A stretch of DNA of 34,732 nt from CAZTTG01 sp964615935 (GCA_964615935.1 CAZTTG010000068.1:1-34732), one strand, 5' to 3'. Shown: positions 27,041-34,611, counted from the first letter of the stretch. The notes: generated by a model from the sequence alone, not told the origin. Numbers and translations are program-made.

Positions 27041-30000
27041 TCAAGCCCGGTCGGGCATCTTTGGCGAGCTCGGACGGATAGCCGGTCCCTCGCCACCCAC
27101 CCCCAGCAAGGTCCGCAGCACCCGGTAGAGCTCGGTCGCGCCCCAGGCCTGGGCCCCGCACCCCCGAGCCTCGTGGGGCGCGTCGCCGTCGGCGATCTCC
27201 GGCACTTGGCCGATGCAGCCCGAGTCCATCAGCTCGACCGCGCCGCCGAGCAGGGCCAGGGCCGGCCCCCGGGCGCCCTCGCCGAAGGTCCCCACCAGGG
27301 CCTCCGCGTAGGAGGGCAGAAGCCAGGTCCACGCCGTGCCGTTGTGGTAGGCCGGCTTGCGCCGCCGGTCCTCGTCCCCGCGGTAGCAGCCCTGGTAGGG
27401 GTGATGGGGGTCGTTCAGGAGCTCCCCCTCGCGCTCGACCGGGATGGGGAAGGCCACCGGCCGGTCGGCCAGGCTGCGGATCGCGCCCGGCACGAGCAGC
27501 GGCTCGCAGGAGAGGAGCACCCCGCGGGCGATCTCCGGATCGCCGATCGCGCCGAGGGTCAGCGCCAGGAGCTGGTTGGGGCGGCAGGCGTCGTCCGGCT
27601 CGGCCTCCGCGGCCGACCGCTCGGATCGCGCGTGGCGGCAGTCGACCAGCCAGGCCTGGCCGGGGGCGACGAAGAGCTCGCGGATCGAGCCCGCCACCCG
27701 ATCGGCCAGGGAGGACCACCTCGCCCCATCGGGGTCCACCTCGGCCAGGAAGCGCAGCCCGGCCCACCACAGGGCCTGGATCTCGATCGGATAGCCCTGC
27801 CGCGGGGTGCCGGCCGGGTGGTTCGTGTCCATCCAGGTGAAGTGCGGCGGGCTGAAGACCAGGCCGCTTTCGGGATCGACCCGGATGCCGTTGGGCGTTC
27901 CCGCCAGGTAGCCCTCGGCCACGGCCGGGAGCACCTCCCGCAGCCGGCGACCGCCGCAGTCGGTCTGGAGCAGGCCGCGATCGCCCACCGCCGCCAGGAG
28001 GTCGCGGCAGGCGATCAGGAGCCACAGGGGCGCGTCAGAGGTGTCCCGATTGCCGTCGTCGTCCCCCGCCAGCATGTTGGGGAGGGTCCCGCCCTGCTCG
28101 TGCGCGGCGAACTGTCGGATGATCGCCAGGCTCTCCTCGACGCGGCCGGCCGCGACCAGGCCGCGCACGCAGATCAGCGCGTCCCGGCCCCAGTCCAGGA
28201 ACCACGGGAAGCCGGCGATCATCGTGCGGGAGTCCCCGCGGCGGACGACGAACTGGCCGATGGCCCGCTCCAGGCCCTCCAGGAGGGGCCGGGTGGTCGA
28301 GGTCTCGGGCGGCGGCTCGCGGGCGGGGGGGAGGGGACCGGCGGACTCGCCGCGGCGCGTCGCCGCCGCGACCAGCTCGGCGGAGGCTCCGCCCGCCAGC
28401 TCGATGGAGAGGGGGCCGGGGCTGAAGAGGTCGCCCGCCTCCGCCAGGCCGCGCTCGGCCTCGAAGGGGTGGGGGACTCCGTAGCACCACTGCGGCTCGA
28501 AGGCGAAGCGCCCGCCCGGGAGGTGCACGTCGAGCGAGTGCCCGCTCGAGGGGGCGAAGCGGAAGCCGTCGCCTCGCGGCGCGACCGCCGCGGGCCAAGC
28601 CTCCTCGGGCCCCTCCAGGGCGCGGGTGACCGCGTGGAAGTCGCGGTCCTCCACGTCCGGCCGCAGGACGAGCCGGACCGGAGAGGCGTCGTCCAGGCGA
28701 TGGGGACCTCGGGCGCGCTCGCGGGTGAAGCGGATGCGGGCCAAGTTGCGGCCCTGCGCGAGCTCGAGGCGCACCCGCAGCGGGACCAGCCGGCCCAGGC
28801 CCGAGGGGAGCTCGAAGCGCCACTCCACCCCGTCCGCCACCGTGCCGAACGCCTGCAGGGAGCGGCCGTCGAGCTCCTGGGAGTAGCCTCGGTGAACCAG
28901 CCAGGCGCGGCAGCGGGTCAGGAGGACCCGGCGGTCGACGGGCGCGGTGGGGTGCAGGTTGGCCGCCAGGAAGGCGTCGTACTGGCTGCGGAGGGTGCCC
29001 CACTCGCCGCGGACCTGGGCCATGGCGCCCCGCCCGTTGGTGCACAGGGCCGCGAGGTGCCGGTGGATGACCGCCTCCCTCGAGAACTCCCGGCGGCAGC
29101 GCGCCGCTCGCCCCTCGCCGAGCTGGACCAGCGTCCCGTCGCCGCGCCGGGTGTCCTCCGGCTCGACCACCGCGAGGTGCAGGCTCGCCTGGGCGCGCAC
29201 CCGGGACCGGGGCAGGGGCGGCAGGATGGCGAAGTGCGTGCCGTCCGCCGCGCGGAGCGACTCGCCGCACCCCCGCACCGAGCCCTCGAGGATCCGGCGG
29301 TACCGGAACCGGTGGGGGCAGTCGATCAGGAGGTGATGACCGGGTGGAACCGGCACGTGCCGGCGCAGGTCCCGGGGCCACGACCAGCCGACCACCGGCG
29401 GGGGGTGCCCGAAGAGCTCGGCCATGAAGCCGCGCGGCGAGGCGGCCAGGCGGCGGGCCAGGTCCCGCGGATCGGCCGAGCCCAGGTCGCGGAGGCCGTG
29501 GCGGGCGGCGTGGAGGTCCAGGGCCAGGGCCTGCAGGCCCTGCCGCTCCTGCCCCTCGGGGACCTCGGGGCGTTCCCGGCCGGGATCGCGGCGCGCGCCC
29601 TCGCGGCCCAGGCAGAGGATCTCGCCGGCGGCCAGGGTGGCGGAGCATCTCGGCCCCTCGACCTCGACCCGCACCGCCCGATCGGTGAGCAGATCGACGG
29701 CGCCGGCGGCCGGGAAGCGATCCGCGGGCCAGGCGATCCGGGCCGGCTCATCCGCATCCAGGTTGGCCAGGATCAGGCAAGCCTGGCCGCCGGCCTCGGG
29801 CTCCCGGGAGAGGGCCACCGCCCGATCGGAGCGGGTCGGCAGGAGCTCCAGCCGCGCTCCCGCGTGGAAGGCCGGGTGCTCCTCGAGCAGCGCGGTCAGC
29901 CGGGCGACCGCCTCCACCTGATCGGGCTGGCGGCCCCACGCCAGGGAGGGCGCGCCGTGCACGTCGATCTTCTCCTCGGCGAACCACTCGACGCCGGCGG

Positions 30001-31333
30001 TGATCCCGAAGGCGCCGGCGTCGGAGAGGAGGGCCGCCAGCGCCGTGCGCATCCGCGCCCAGGCGCGCGAGCGGGAGGCCAGCCGGTCGTTGTCGTGGGT
30101 CTCGGCGAAGTGGACCAGGGTCCCCATGCCGGTCGAGGTCGCCAGGGCCCCGGGCAGGTAGCCCTCCACCATCGCGCGGTCGTACTGCTGGAAGAGCTCG
30201 GAGTAGGCCCAGTCCAGGCCCGCGCGGGCCAGCAGCCGCTCGGTCAGCGGCACCGATCCGCCGAGCCCCTCCAGGAGGAAGACGGTGTCGGGGAACTGCT
30301 CGCGGACCCGGGCCGTCGCGTACTCCCACACCCTCTCCGGCACCATGTAGCCGGCGTCGCAGCGGAAGCCGTCCACGCCCCGGGCGCACCAGAACAGGAA
30401 GACCTCGGCGACGTACTCCCACAGGCGCCGCGAGCCGTAGTCGAGCTCGGCCAGGTCCCCCCAGATCACGCCCCAGGCCCCGGGGGATCGGAAGCGATCG
30501 CCCTCCTCGCGGGCGAACCACTCGGGGTGCTGGCCCTGGAGCTTGGAGGCCCAGCCGGTGTGGTTCACGGGGATGTCGAGGAACAGCCGCGCGCCCCGGC
30601 GGTGCACCGCGTCCACCAGCTCCTCGAACTGCTGCATGGGCGTGGTGCGCTGGTCGAACTCGGCCAGGGAGGGGTCGACGTCGAAGAAGTCGATGGCCGC
30701 GAAGGGGCTGCCGAAGCTCCCCATGCGGGCGAAGGTCGTGGGGGTGGGGTGGATGGGCAGGAGCTGCAGGATGCGGAAGCCCATCCGGCCGATGACGTGG
30801 TCGAGCCGGCGGGCGAGCTCCCTGAAGGTCCCCGAGGGGGGGATCACCGCGTAGCCGCGATCCTCGAGGCCGGCGATGAGGCGCGCGTCGGCTTCCCCGG
30901 CGGCCTGCTCCTCGCCGCGGAACTGGCGGACGAAGGCGGCATAGAGGGTGCCCGCGCAGCAGGTCAGGGCGGGCTGCACCTTGATCGCCGCGTTGGGACC
31001 CTCGGGCCACACCGGCTCGCTCTCGCCGCGCGGCAGGAAGAAGGCCTTGGCCTCGAAGCAGCCCACCTCCAGGAGCGGCAGGCGCAGCGCCCACTCGGCG
31101 GGACCCACGCGGACCATGCGGACGTCGTGCCAGTCGCGCGCGAGCGCGGGCCGGGCCTTCTCCACGCGCTCCCGGATCTCACGGCGCCGGACGGCGGCCC
31201 GGCCCAGGTTTGTGCGCAGCCAGGCGCGGCCGGGCCGGGCCTCGGGCAGGGCGAGGCGGAAGCTCAGGACGTCTCCCCGGCGGCGCAGGGTGAAGCTGGC
31301 GGGCTCGGGCGTCTGGCGGAGTTCCTGGCTCAT
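27041..31333 (-). CDS. Bifunctional glycogen debranching enzyme (GH13 plus GH133, AGL-like)
   Basis: A 1430-residue protein joining two activities. About residues 150-600 form a GH13 barrel: FLDIPVNHTGW, nucleophile Asp326 in GVDGFRCDAGY, acid Glu355 in FLLEGLGG, Asp414 in ETHDNDRL. This would be the 4-alpha-glucanotransferase part. The C-terminal half is the GDE_C (alpha/alpha)6 domain: GFPWFLDWGRDALICVRG near residue 1045, TSDAPLWLL, YPIEIQALWWAGLR and KPAYHNGTAWTWLLPSY. That would be the amylo-alpha-1,6-glucosidase. The order and size match the eukaryotic AGL/Gdb1 enzyme rather than the separate GlgX or GH133 of most bacteria. I chose the ATG at 31333 (MSQELRQTPEPAS); the frame is open above it only through a TTG. 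It is the first gene of the glycogen operon. The alternative is that one half is inactive. Confidence 0.9.
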   Translation of the reverse strand: MSQELRQTPEPASFTLRRRGDVLSFRLALPEARPGRAWLRTNLGRAAVRRREIRERVEKARPALARDWHDVRMVRVGPAEWALRLPLLEVGCFEAKAFFLPRGESEPVWPEGPNAAIKVQPALTCCAGTLYAAFVRQFRGEEQAAGEADARLIAGLEDRGYAVIPPSGTFRELARRLDHVIGRMGFRILQLLPIHPTPTTFARMGSFGSPFAAIDFFDVDPSLAEFDQRTTPMQQFEELVDAVHRRGARLFLDIPVNHTGWASKLQGQHPEWFAREEGDRFRSPGAWGVIWGDLAELDYGSRRLWEYVAEVFLFWCARGVDGFRCDAGYMVPERVWEYATARVREQFPDTVFLLEGLGGSVPLTERLLARAGLDWAYSELFQQYDRAMVEGYLPGALATSTGMGTLVHFAETHDNDRLASRSRAWARMRTALAALLSDAGAFGITAGVEWFAEEKIDVHGAPSLAWGRQPDQVEAVARLTALLEEHPAFHAGARLELLPTRSDRAVALSREPEAGGQACLILANLDADEPARIAWPADRFPAAGAVDLLTDRAVRVEVEGPRCSATLAAGEILCLGREGARRDPGRERPEVPEGQERQGLQALALDLHAARHGLRDLGSADPRDLARRLAASPRGFMAELFGHPPPVVGWSWPRDLRRHVPVPPGHHLLIDCPHRFRYRRILEGSVRGCGESLRAADGTHFAILPPLPRSRVRAQASLHLAVVEPEDTRRGDGTLVQLGEGRAARCRREFSREAVIHRHLAALCTNGRGAMAQVRGEWGTLRSQYDAFLAANLHPTAPVDRRVLLTRCRAWLVHRGYSQELDGRSLQAFGTVADGVEWRFELPSGLGRLVPLRVRLELAQGRNLARIRFTRERARGPHRLDDASPVRLVLRPDVEDRDFHAVTRALEGPEEAWPAAVAPRGDGFRFAPSSGHSLDVHLPGGRFAFEPQWCYGVPHPFEAERGLAEAGDLFSPGPLSIELAGGASAELVAAATRRGESAGPLPPAREPPPETSTTRPLLEGLERAIGQFVVRRGDSRTMIAGFPWFLDWGRDALICVRGLVAAGRVEESLAIIRQFAAHEQGGTLPNMLAGDDDGNRDTSDAPLWLLIACRDLLAAVGDRGLLQTDCGGRRLREVLPAVAEGYLAGTPNGIRVDPESGLVFSPPHFTWMDTNHPAGTPRQGYPIEIQALWWAGLRFLAEVDPDGARWSSLADRVAGSIRELFVAPGQAWLVDCRHARSERSAAEAEPDDACRPNQLLALTLGAIGDPEIARGVLLSCEPLLVPGAIRSLADRPVAFPIPVEREGELLNDPHHPYQGCYRGDEDRRRKPAYHNGTAWTWLLPSYAEALVGTFGEGARGPALALLGGAVELMDSGCIGQVPEIADGDAPHEARGCGAQAWGATELYRVLRTLLGVGGEGPAIRPSSPKMPDRA

Positions 31334-31596
31334 CGATTCGAGGGCGAGACTCCCACCAGGGTACGGCGCGGGGCACCCTCCTCCACGCGCGGGCGGAGGA
31401 AAGCGCCCCGCCTCCAAGGCCCGAGGACTCCGTGGATGGTAGACGGGCTCCCGGCCCGGGAGGGCCGCTCTGAACCGCCTGCGGGGCGCATCGGCGAGGA
31501 ATGCCGGGCCCGACCGACACCGGGTGTCCGGCGCGGGGTCCCTCGCCTGGCGTGGCGAGCTCGGTTCGAGGCGAGCGGTCCGGCCGGAGGCAGGGG
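31334..31596. other. Intergenic region upstream of the glycogen operon
   Basis: About 260 bp with no gene I can support. It holds a TACCCT hexamer on the minus strand (31358-31363), a possible -10 box, and GGTGGGAG between it and the debranching ATG. A near-perfect palindrome CTCCCG-GCC-CGGGAG lies near 31450. The string AGGCAGGGGT occurs twice, near 31590 and 31616, around the start of the transposase fragment. Confidence 0.4.
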
Positions 31597-31818
31597 TATC
31601 GCCGGCGCGATCCGCAGGCAGGGGTGCTCTACCAGGTGCTGGCCGGGCACCTGGAGACCTTTCTATCCCGTGCCGACGGTGATGGGACCCTCCCGGGCCT
31701 TTCGCGTTTCGTCGAGCGCGAGCTTCGCGCCGACCTCAGGTGCGGCATCCTCTGCCACGGCTTCGCCCGCATTCACTGCTCGAGCCGTGGTCGGGACGCG
31801 CTCGTGGCGTTCTCCTCC
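31597..31818 (+). pseudogene. 5' fragment of an IS91-like zinc-finger transposase
   Basis: In one plus-strand frame this reads YRRRDPQAGVLYQVLAGH, then LETFLSRADGDG, SRFVERELRADLRCGIL and CHGFARIHCSSRGRDALVAF. This matches, from memory, the N-terminal zinc-binding domain of IS91/IS801-like transposases, in which the normal continuation is a second CxxCG and FSCKGRGFCPSC. Here the second Cys is Arg (SSRG) and the one in FSC is Ser (FSSR), so zinc binding is damaged. Homology stops at about 31818, and 3 bp later the inverted end of the recombinase element begins; the frame then closes at 31836. A matching 3' fragment lies at 34485-34610. It overlaps, antisense, the last codons of the recombinase frame. 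Confidence 0.65.
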
Positions 31819-33387
31819 CGGGTTACAATCGGTTGACACAGGGAAGCGGTAGTGGATTTCGGCGCTGTTCCCCTCCACTACGACACGCTCGATGAGCTGC
31901 TGGCAGAGCTGCATGCGTCGCGGCACGTCCATCTGGTCCAGACCCTCCTCGAGAGCATTCGAGATCGCGCCAAGCCTGCCGTCGAGATCCGCGAAGGCAC
32001 TCGCGGCGCGTTCCTCGAGATCGAAGTTCTCCAGTTGTCGCTGGGCGTCGCTCGATTCCTGAGCGAGGCGGTTCCGGCGCTGGGTCAGTTCGTCGAGTTC
32101 GATTGCGCCTTGCTCGTAGGCGGTCAAGAGCCGGTGGCGCTGGCGCTCGATGTCGGCCAGCCTGCGGCCAAGCTGTTTGCGCTGCTGCTCGAGGGGCGTG
32201 GCCCCGAGCGTGACGTTTGCTTCTCCCCCCGCCTGCTCGCGGAAGGCCTGTCGCTGCAGCTCGGGATCGGTGAGGAGCTTCACGACGTCCGACCAGACAA
32301 ACGAATCGAGCTCGGGGGCGAGCACGGTCGGGCGTGGACAACGGGCGACCGTTTTTCCGGTACGATGGACGTCGGGGCCCCGACACCAGTAGTAGCGATA
32401 GCCCTTGCCCGGGCCCGAGTTGAGGGAGGTCATCTTTCTGCCGCAGTCGCCACAGACCACCAGACGGCGGAGGAGATGGGTGGTGGGATGGCGTAAAGGC
32501 TTCGCGCCGAGCTGGCTATCGCTGGCCCTGGCCTCACGGATCTGTTGGGCCCGGCAGAACACGCGCGGCTCAAGGATGGGTGGGACCGAGATGGGGATCC
32601 ACTCCTCACGATCCCGCTCGACCCGGCGGGGACGGGACGCGGTCGAGGACCTCTCCATCCGATAGCGATTGAGATACCAGGTGCCGAGGTAAGTCTCGTT
32701 GCGCAAGATCATCCCGATGGTCGTCGCATCCCAGGCGTCCCCGTGTCTTTGAGGGGGCGTGATCCCCCGCTCGCGCAGCCGCAGGGCGATCCGCCGAAAG
32801 CTCAGCTCCTCCTTTGTGTACCACGCGAACATCTGTCGAACAGCCTCGGCTCGCTCCTCGTCGATAACGACTGCCGGTGCATTATCGCGGTCTCCTTGCA
32901 CATAGCGATAGCCAAAGGGGACCCGGGCACAGACGGGTCTTCCTTGACGTGCCCAGTACAGTCGACCGCGTCGCGTGCGCTCGACGATGCGCGCCCGCTC
33001 GTATTCGGAGATCGCGCCCTGGATCTGGACCAGGAGCATCTGATCGGGGCTGTCCGGAGGAGGCTGCTCCACGAAGCGAAGCTCGACGCCGAAGCGCTCC
33101 AGTTCTTCGAGCAGCAGCACTTGGTAGGCATACCGCCTGGCCAAGCGGTCGGGGTTGTGGACGATCACGATGTCGAGCAGGCCGTCCCGGGCGGCATCCC
33201 TCAGGCGGTCCAGCCCTGGACGTTCGAAGTGGTAGCCCGAGTGACCGTCGTCGACGTAGACGTGGCAATCCTCGACCGTCAGGCCTTCGTTGGCGGCGAA
33301 GTTGGAGAGGGCCTCGAGCTGGCTCTGGATGGTCTGCGACTCGCGCTGTCGGTCGGTGCTCACCCCTGCGTACAGTCCTACTTTCAT
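31663..33387 (-). CDS. Large serine recombinase, active-site Arg replaced by Gly
   Basis: A 574-residue site-specific recombinase. The N-terminal resolvase domain is MKVGLYAGVSTDRQ with nucleophile Ser10; VHNPDRLARR supplies Asp80, Arg81 and Arg84. It is followed by a recombinase domain (VPFGYRYVQGD, TIGMILRNETYLGTWYLNRY), a zinc ribbon (VVCGDCGRKM, then YWCRGPD and ARCPRP) and a coiled coil (about residues 430-520: LEQQRKQLGRRLADIERQRH). Family members have YARVS; here residue 8 is Gly (codon GGG, 33364-33366) where the catalytic Arg8 of gamma-delta resolvase lies, so activity is doubtful. GAGGT at 33394-33398 sets the start, which overlaps the upstream gene as ATGA. The last 52 or so residues, after the string PVST, are read from the element end and the flanking transposase fragment in antisense. 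Confidence 0.92.
   Translation of the reverse strand: MKVGLYAGVSTDRQRESQTIQSQLEALSNFAANEGLTVEDCHVYVDDGHSGYHFERPGLDRLRDAARDGLLDIVIVHNPDRLARRYAYQVLLLEELERFGVELRFVEQPPPDSPDQMLLVQIQGAISEYERARIVERTRRGRLYWARQGRPVCARVPFGYRYVQGDRDNAPAVVIDEERAEAVRQMFAWYTKEELSFRRIALRLRERGITPPQRHGDAWDATTIGMILRNETYLGTWYLNRYRMERSSTASRPRRVERDREEWIPISVPPILEPRVFCRAQQIREARASDSQLGAKPLRHPTTHLLRRLVVCGDCGRKMTSLNSGPGKGYRYYWCRGPDVHRTGKTVARCPRPTVLAPELDSFVWSDVVKLLTDPELQRQAFREQAGGEANVTLGATPLEQQRKQLGRRLADIERQRHRLLTAYEQGAIELDELTQRRNRLAQESSDAQRQLENFDLEERAASAFADLDGRLGAISNALEEGLDQMDVPRRMQLCQQLIERVVVEGNSAEIHYRFPVSTDCNPGGERHERVPTTARAVNAGEAVAEDAAPEVGAKLALDETRKAREGPITVGTG
31821..31830 (+). repeat. Left inverted end of the recombinase element (attL candidate)
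   Basis: GGTTACAATC is the exact inverse of the right end at 34481-34490. It lies inside the recombinase reading frame, encoding the DCN of TDCNPGGER on the minus strand. Confidence 0.6.
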
Positions 33388-33731
33388 CGACTTACCTCGT
33401 CGTGTTGGAGATTGAGGGATTCCTGATTCAATGCACGGTCCACCGCTCCGATCTCGACCAGCAGTTCTCCGAGAGAGAAGTTGCCCGAGCGAATAGGCGC
33501 GCGCCGTCGTCGAAGTTGCCATGTCCCACGCGCCGAGCCAGTGCTTTGCGGCGCGAACAGAGCCGTGCCGAGCTCGAGCAGTTCATCGAGGGCGTCGCCT
33601 TCTCCAGAGAGCGCCACATCACGAAGCCGTTCGTATCTGTGCTGCGTCTCCCCCGCCCATGACAGAAAGGGTCGCCTCTCCAGGTCGAACTCGAAAGACT
33701 TGAGGCTACCGGCGTTGTTTTTTCGGACCAC
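33384..33731 (-). CDS. 115-aa protein of unknown function in the recombinase element
   Basis: I do not recognise this protein. It starts at a GTG (33731) inside the 3' end of the HTH gene (26-bp overlap) and its TGA overlaps the recombinase ATG as ATGA. The tight packing on both sides argues that it is translated and works with them. No signal peptide or membrane span is visible. It is charged, with RYERLRDVALSGEGDALDEL and FSLGELLVEIGAVDRAL as likely helices, and a basic middle (QLRRRRAPIRS) that could contact DNA. It may be a recombination directionality factor or an accessory subunit; that is only a guess from position and size. Confidence 0.6.
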   Translation of the reverse strand: MVRKNNAGSLKSFEFDLERRPFLSWAGETQHRYERLRDVALSGEGDALDELLELGTALFAPQSTGSARGTWQLRRRRAPIRSGNFSLGELLVEIGAVDRALNQESLNLQHDEVSR

Positions 33732-34179
33732 GGCGCGACGTGGCGGACAGCGCCCGGTAGATCGTCCGGCGGCTGAGCGTCACCCCGTGCGCCTCGCGCA
33801 CACGCTCGGCAAGCTCTGCCCAACTCAGATCGGATTGCCTTTCCCGCTCGGAGCGGATGAATTCGACCACGTCGTCGCCGGCCTTGAGGGCGTTCTTCCT
33901 GCCCCGCTTGCGCTCGAACAATCCGGTGAAGCCCGATTCCTTGAAGCGAGCCAGGATCTTGCGGTAGCTCTCGCGTGAGAAGCCGAAGCGCTCGCAAGTC
34001 TGCTGCAATGGCGCGCCTTCGTGCTCGCGACGGCGGAGCATCTCGTACTTCACCTGGACCTTGTCCTGGCGATCGAAGAAGGGATGGGAGTCGAAGAGAG
34101 TGTCGACGACTTGCTCGGGGTGAGGGTGCAGCGCTCTGGCGTCGCGCAGCGCCTGGCGCTTGCGAGGGCCTGATTTCAT
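33706..34179 (-). CDS. Helix-turn-helix DNA-binding protein of the recombinase element
   Basis: A 157-residue protein with two DNA-binding-like segments. The first, QQTCERFGFSRESYRKILARF followed by KESGFTGLFERKRGRKN, resembles the homeodomain-like HTH that opens many DDE transposases. The second, LSWAELAERVREAHGVTLS with RRTIYRALS, resembles a winged-helix segment. No DDE catalytic domain follows, so it is not itself a transposase. The start is firmly set by AGGAGG at 34187-34192, seven bases before the ATG at 34179. It overlaps the 115-aa gene by 26 bp. A palindrome just upstream could be its own operator. Role: regulator of the element or end-binding protein; inferred. Confidence 0.75.
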   Translation of the reverse strand: MKSGPRKRQALRDARALHPHPEQVVDTLFDSHPFFDRQDKVQVKYEMLRRREHEGAPLQQTCERFGFSRESYRKILARFKESGFTGLFERKRGRKNALKAGDDVVEFIRSERERQSDLSWAELAERVREAHGVTLSRRTIYRALSATSRRGPKKQRR

Positions 34180-34480
34180 CGTGGAGCCTCCTGTTACTGT
34201 ATGGAGTACAGGGTGCCGAGATGATTGTCCACCAATGTCTGGCATTCTCCCTCCTCTCCTTCCCCTCGTCCCACGACCCGATCCTGAGCCAATGCACGGC
34301 TTTATCCAGGCCTGACCGCTCGAGAATCTGGCCATGTCGTGCCAGAGATCGCTTGGCACCGTGCCGATAATTCATTGACTCACGTCCCTCCCTCGAGATC
34401 GGGACATCGCCCCCGCCAATCCCCCCGTGCTCGCTTCCCAGCCGGCGTCAGTGGAACATCGAGCCGCCGAACCAGTCGGA
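34180..34480. other. Leader region of the recombinase element
   Basis: About 300 bp without a gene. It holds the HTH gene's ribosome binding site, a CTGTA-TGGAG-TACAG palindrome (34197-34211) and a weak promoter-like pair on the minus strand (TTGGTG, about 18 nt, then TGTACT overlapping the palindrome). Base composition is less GC-rich than the host genes. The region ends at the right inverted end of the element. Confidence 0.45.
34197..34211 (-). promoter_or_regulatory. LexA-box-like palindrome, candidate operator of the element
   Basis: CTGTA-5 nt-TACAG is a perfect inverted repeat 17 bp before the HTH start codon, next to its ribosome binding site. It resembles the gammaproteobacterial LexA box (CTGT-N8-ACAG), but the spacer is one base shorter. 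It may bind the HTH protein or a LexA-type repressor. Confidence 0.4.
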
Positions 34481-34490
34481 GATTGTAACC
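34481..34490 (+). repeat. Right inverted end of the recombinase element (attR candidate)
   Basis: GATTGTAACC, exact inverse of the left end at 31821-31830. With the adjacent bases it forms the 24-bp imperfect inverted repeat described for the element. Confidence 0.6.
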
Positions 34491-34610
34491 ACTGTGGAGA
34501 ACGCGGTGGCCTTCTCCTGCAAGGGGCGCGGTTTCTGCCCTTCATGTGGGGGGAGGCGCATGGCTCAGGCCGCCGCTCATCTCGTCGACAACGTCCTACC
34601 CGATGGGTAA
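34485..34610 (+). pseudogene. 3' fragment of an IS91-like zinc-finger transposase
   Basis: From 34506 the plus strand reads VAFSCKGRGFCPSCGGRRMA, then QAAAHLVDNVLPDG and a TAA at 34608-34610. This is the second zinc-binding block of IS91-like transposases and continues the region lost from the left fragment. Just upstream, TGTAACCACTGTGGAGAACGC reads CNHCGER in another frame, as expected for the preceding CxxCG, so a frameshift lies near 34505. The left fragment also contains a diverged version of CxxCG-VAFS, so the two pieces overlap by about 15 residues and may not come from a single copy. Confidence 0.6.
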
Positions 34611-34611
34611 G

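Larger units (their letters stand above)
31821..34490. mobile_element. Compact serine-recombinase element with inverted ends between two IS91-like transposase fragments
   Basis: The left end GGTTACAATC (31821-31830) is the exact reverse complement of the right end GATTGTAACC (34481-34490). With the flanks included, the inverted similarity extends to 24 bp (31807-31830 and 34481-34504) with 20 matches. Between them are three overlapping minus-strand genes: an HTH protein, a 115-aa protein and a large serine recombinase. On each outer side is a same-strand piece of an IS91-like transposase. Serine recombinases use near-palindromic attachment sites, so attL and attR would appear as inverted ends. 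GC content looks lower than in the neighbouring genes. Exact crossover bases are not resolved. Confidence 0.65.

Noticed and set aside
23988..27128. Plus-strand frame of about 1046 codons opposite glgP and the CBM48 gene
   Set aside because: Antisense shadow of a well-conserved phosphorylase; the composition is that of a reversed high-GC gene.
31597..31836. Intact small plus-strand gene at the left transposase fragment
   Set aside because: The similarity is to the interior of a larger transposase zinc domain, two zinc-binding Cys are lost and it ends a few codons into the element end, so it is a remnant rather than a gene.
27173..31852. Very long open plus-strand frame opposite the debranching enzyme (about 1559 codons)
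   Set aside because: It is a shadow of the real gene: GC-rich third positions suppress stop codons on the antisense strand. Its translation is Gly/Arg/Ala/Gln-rich with no recognisable domain, except where its 3' end passes near the transposase fragment.
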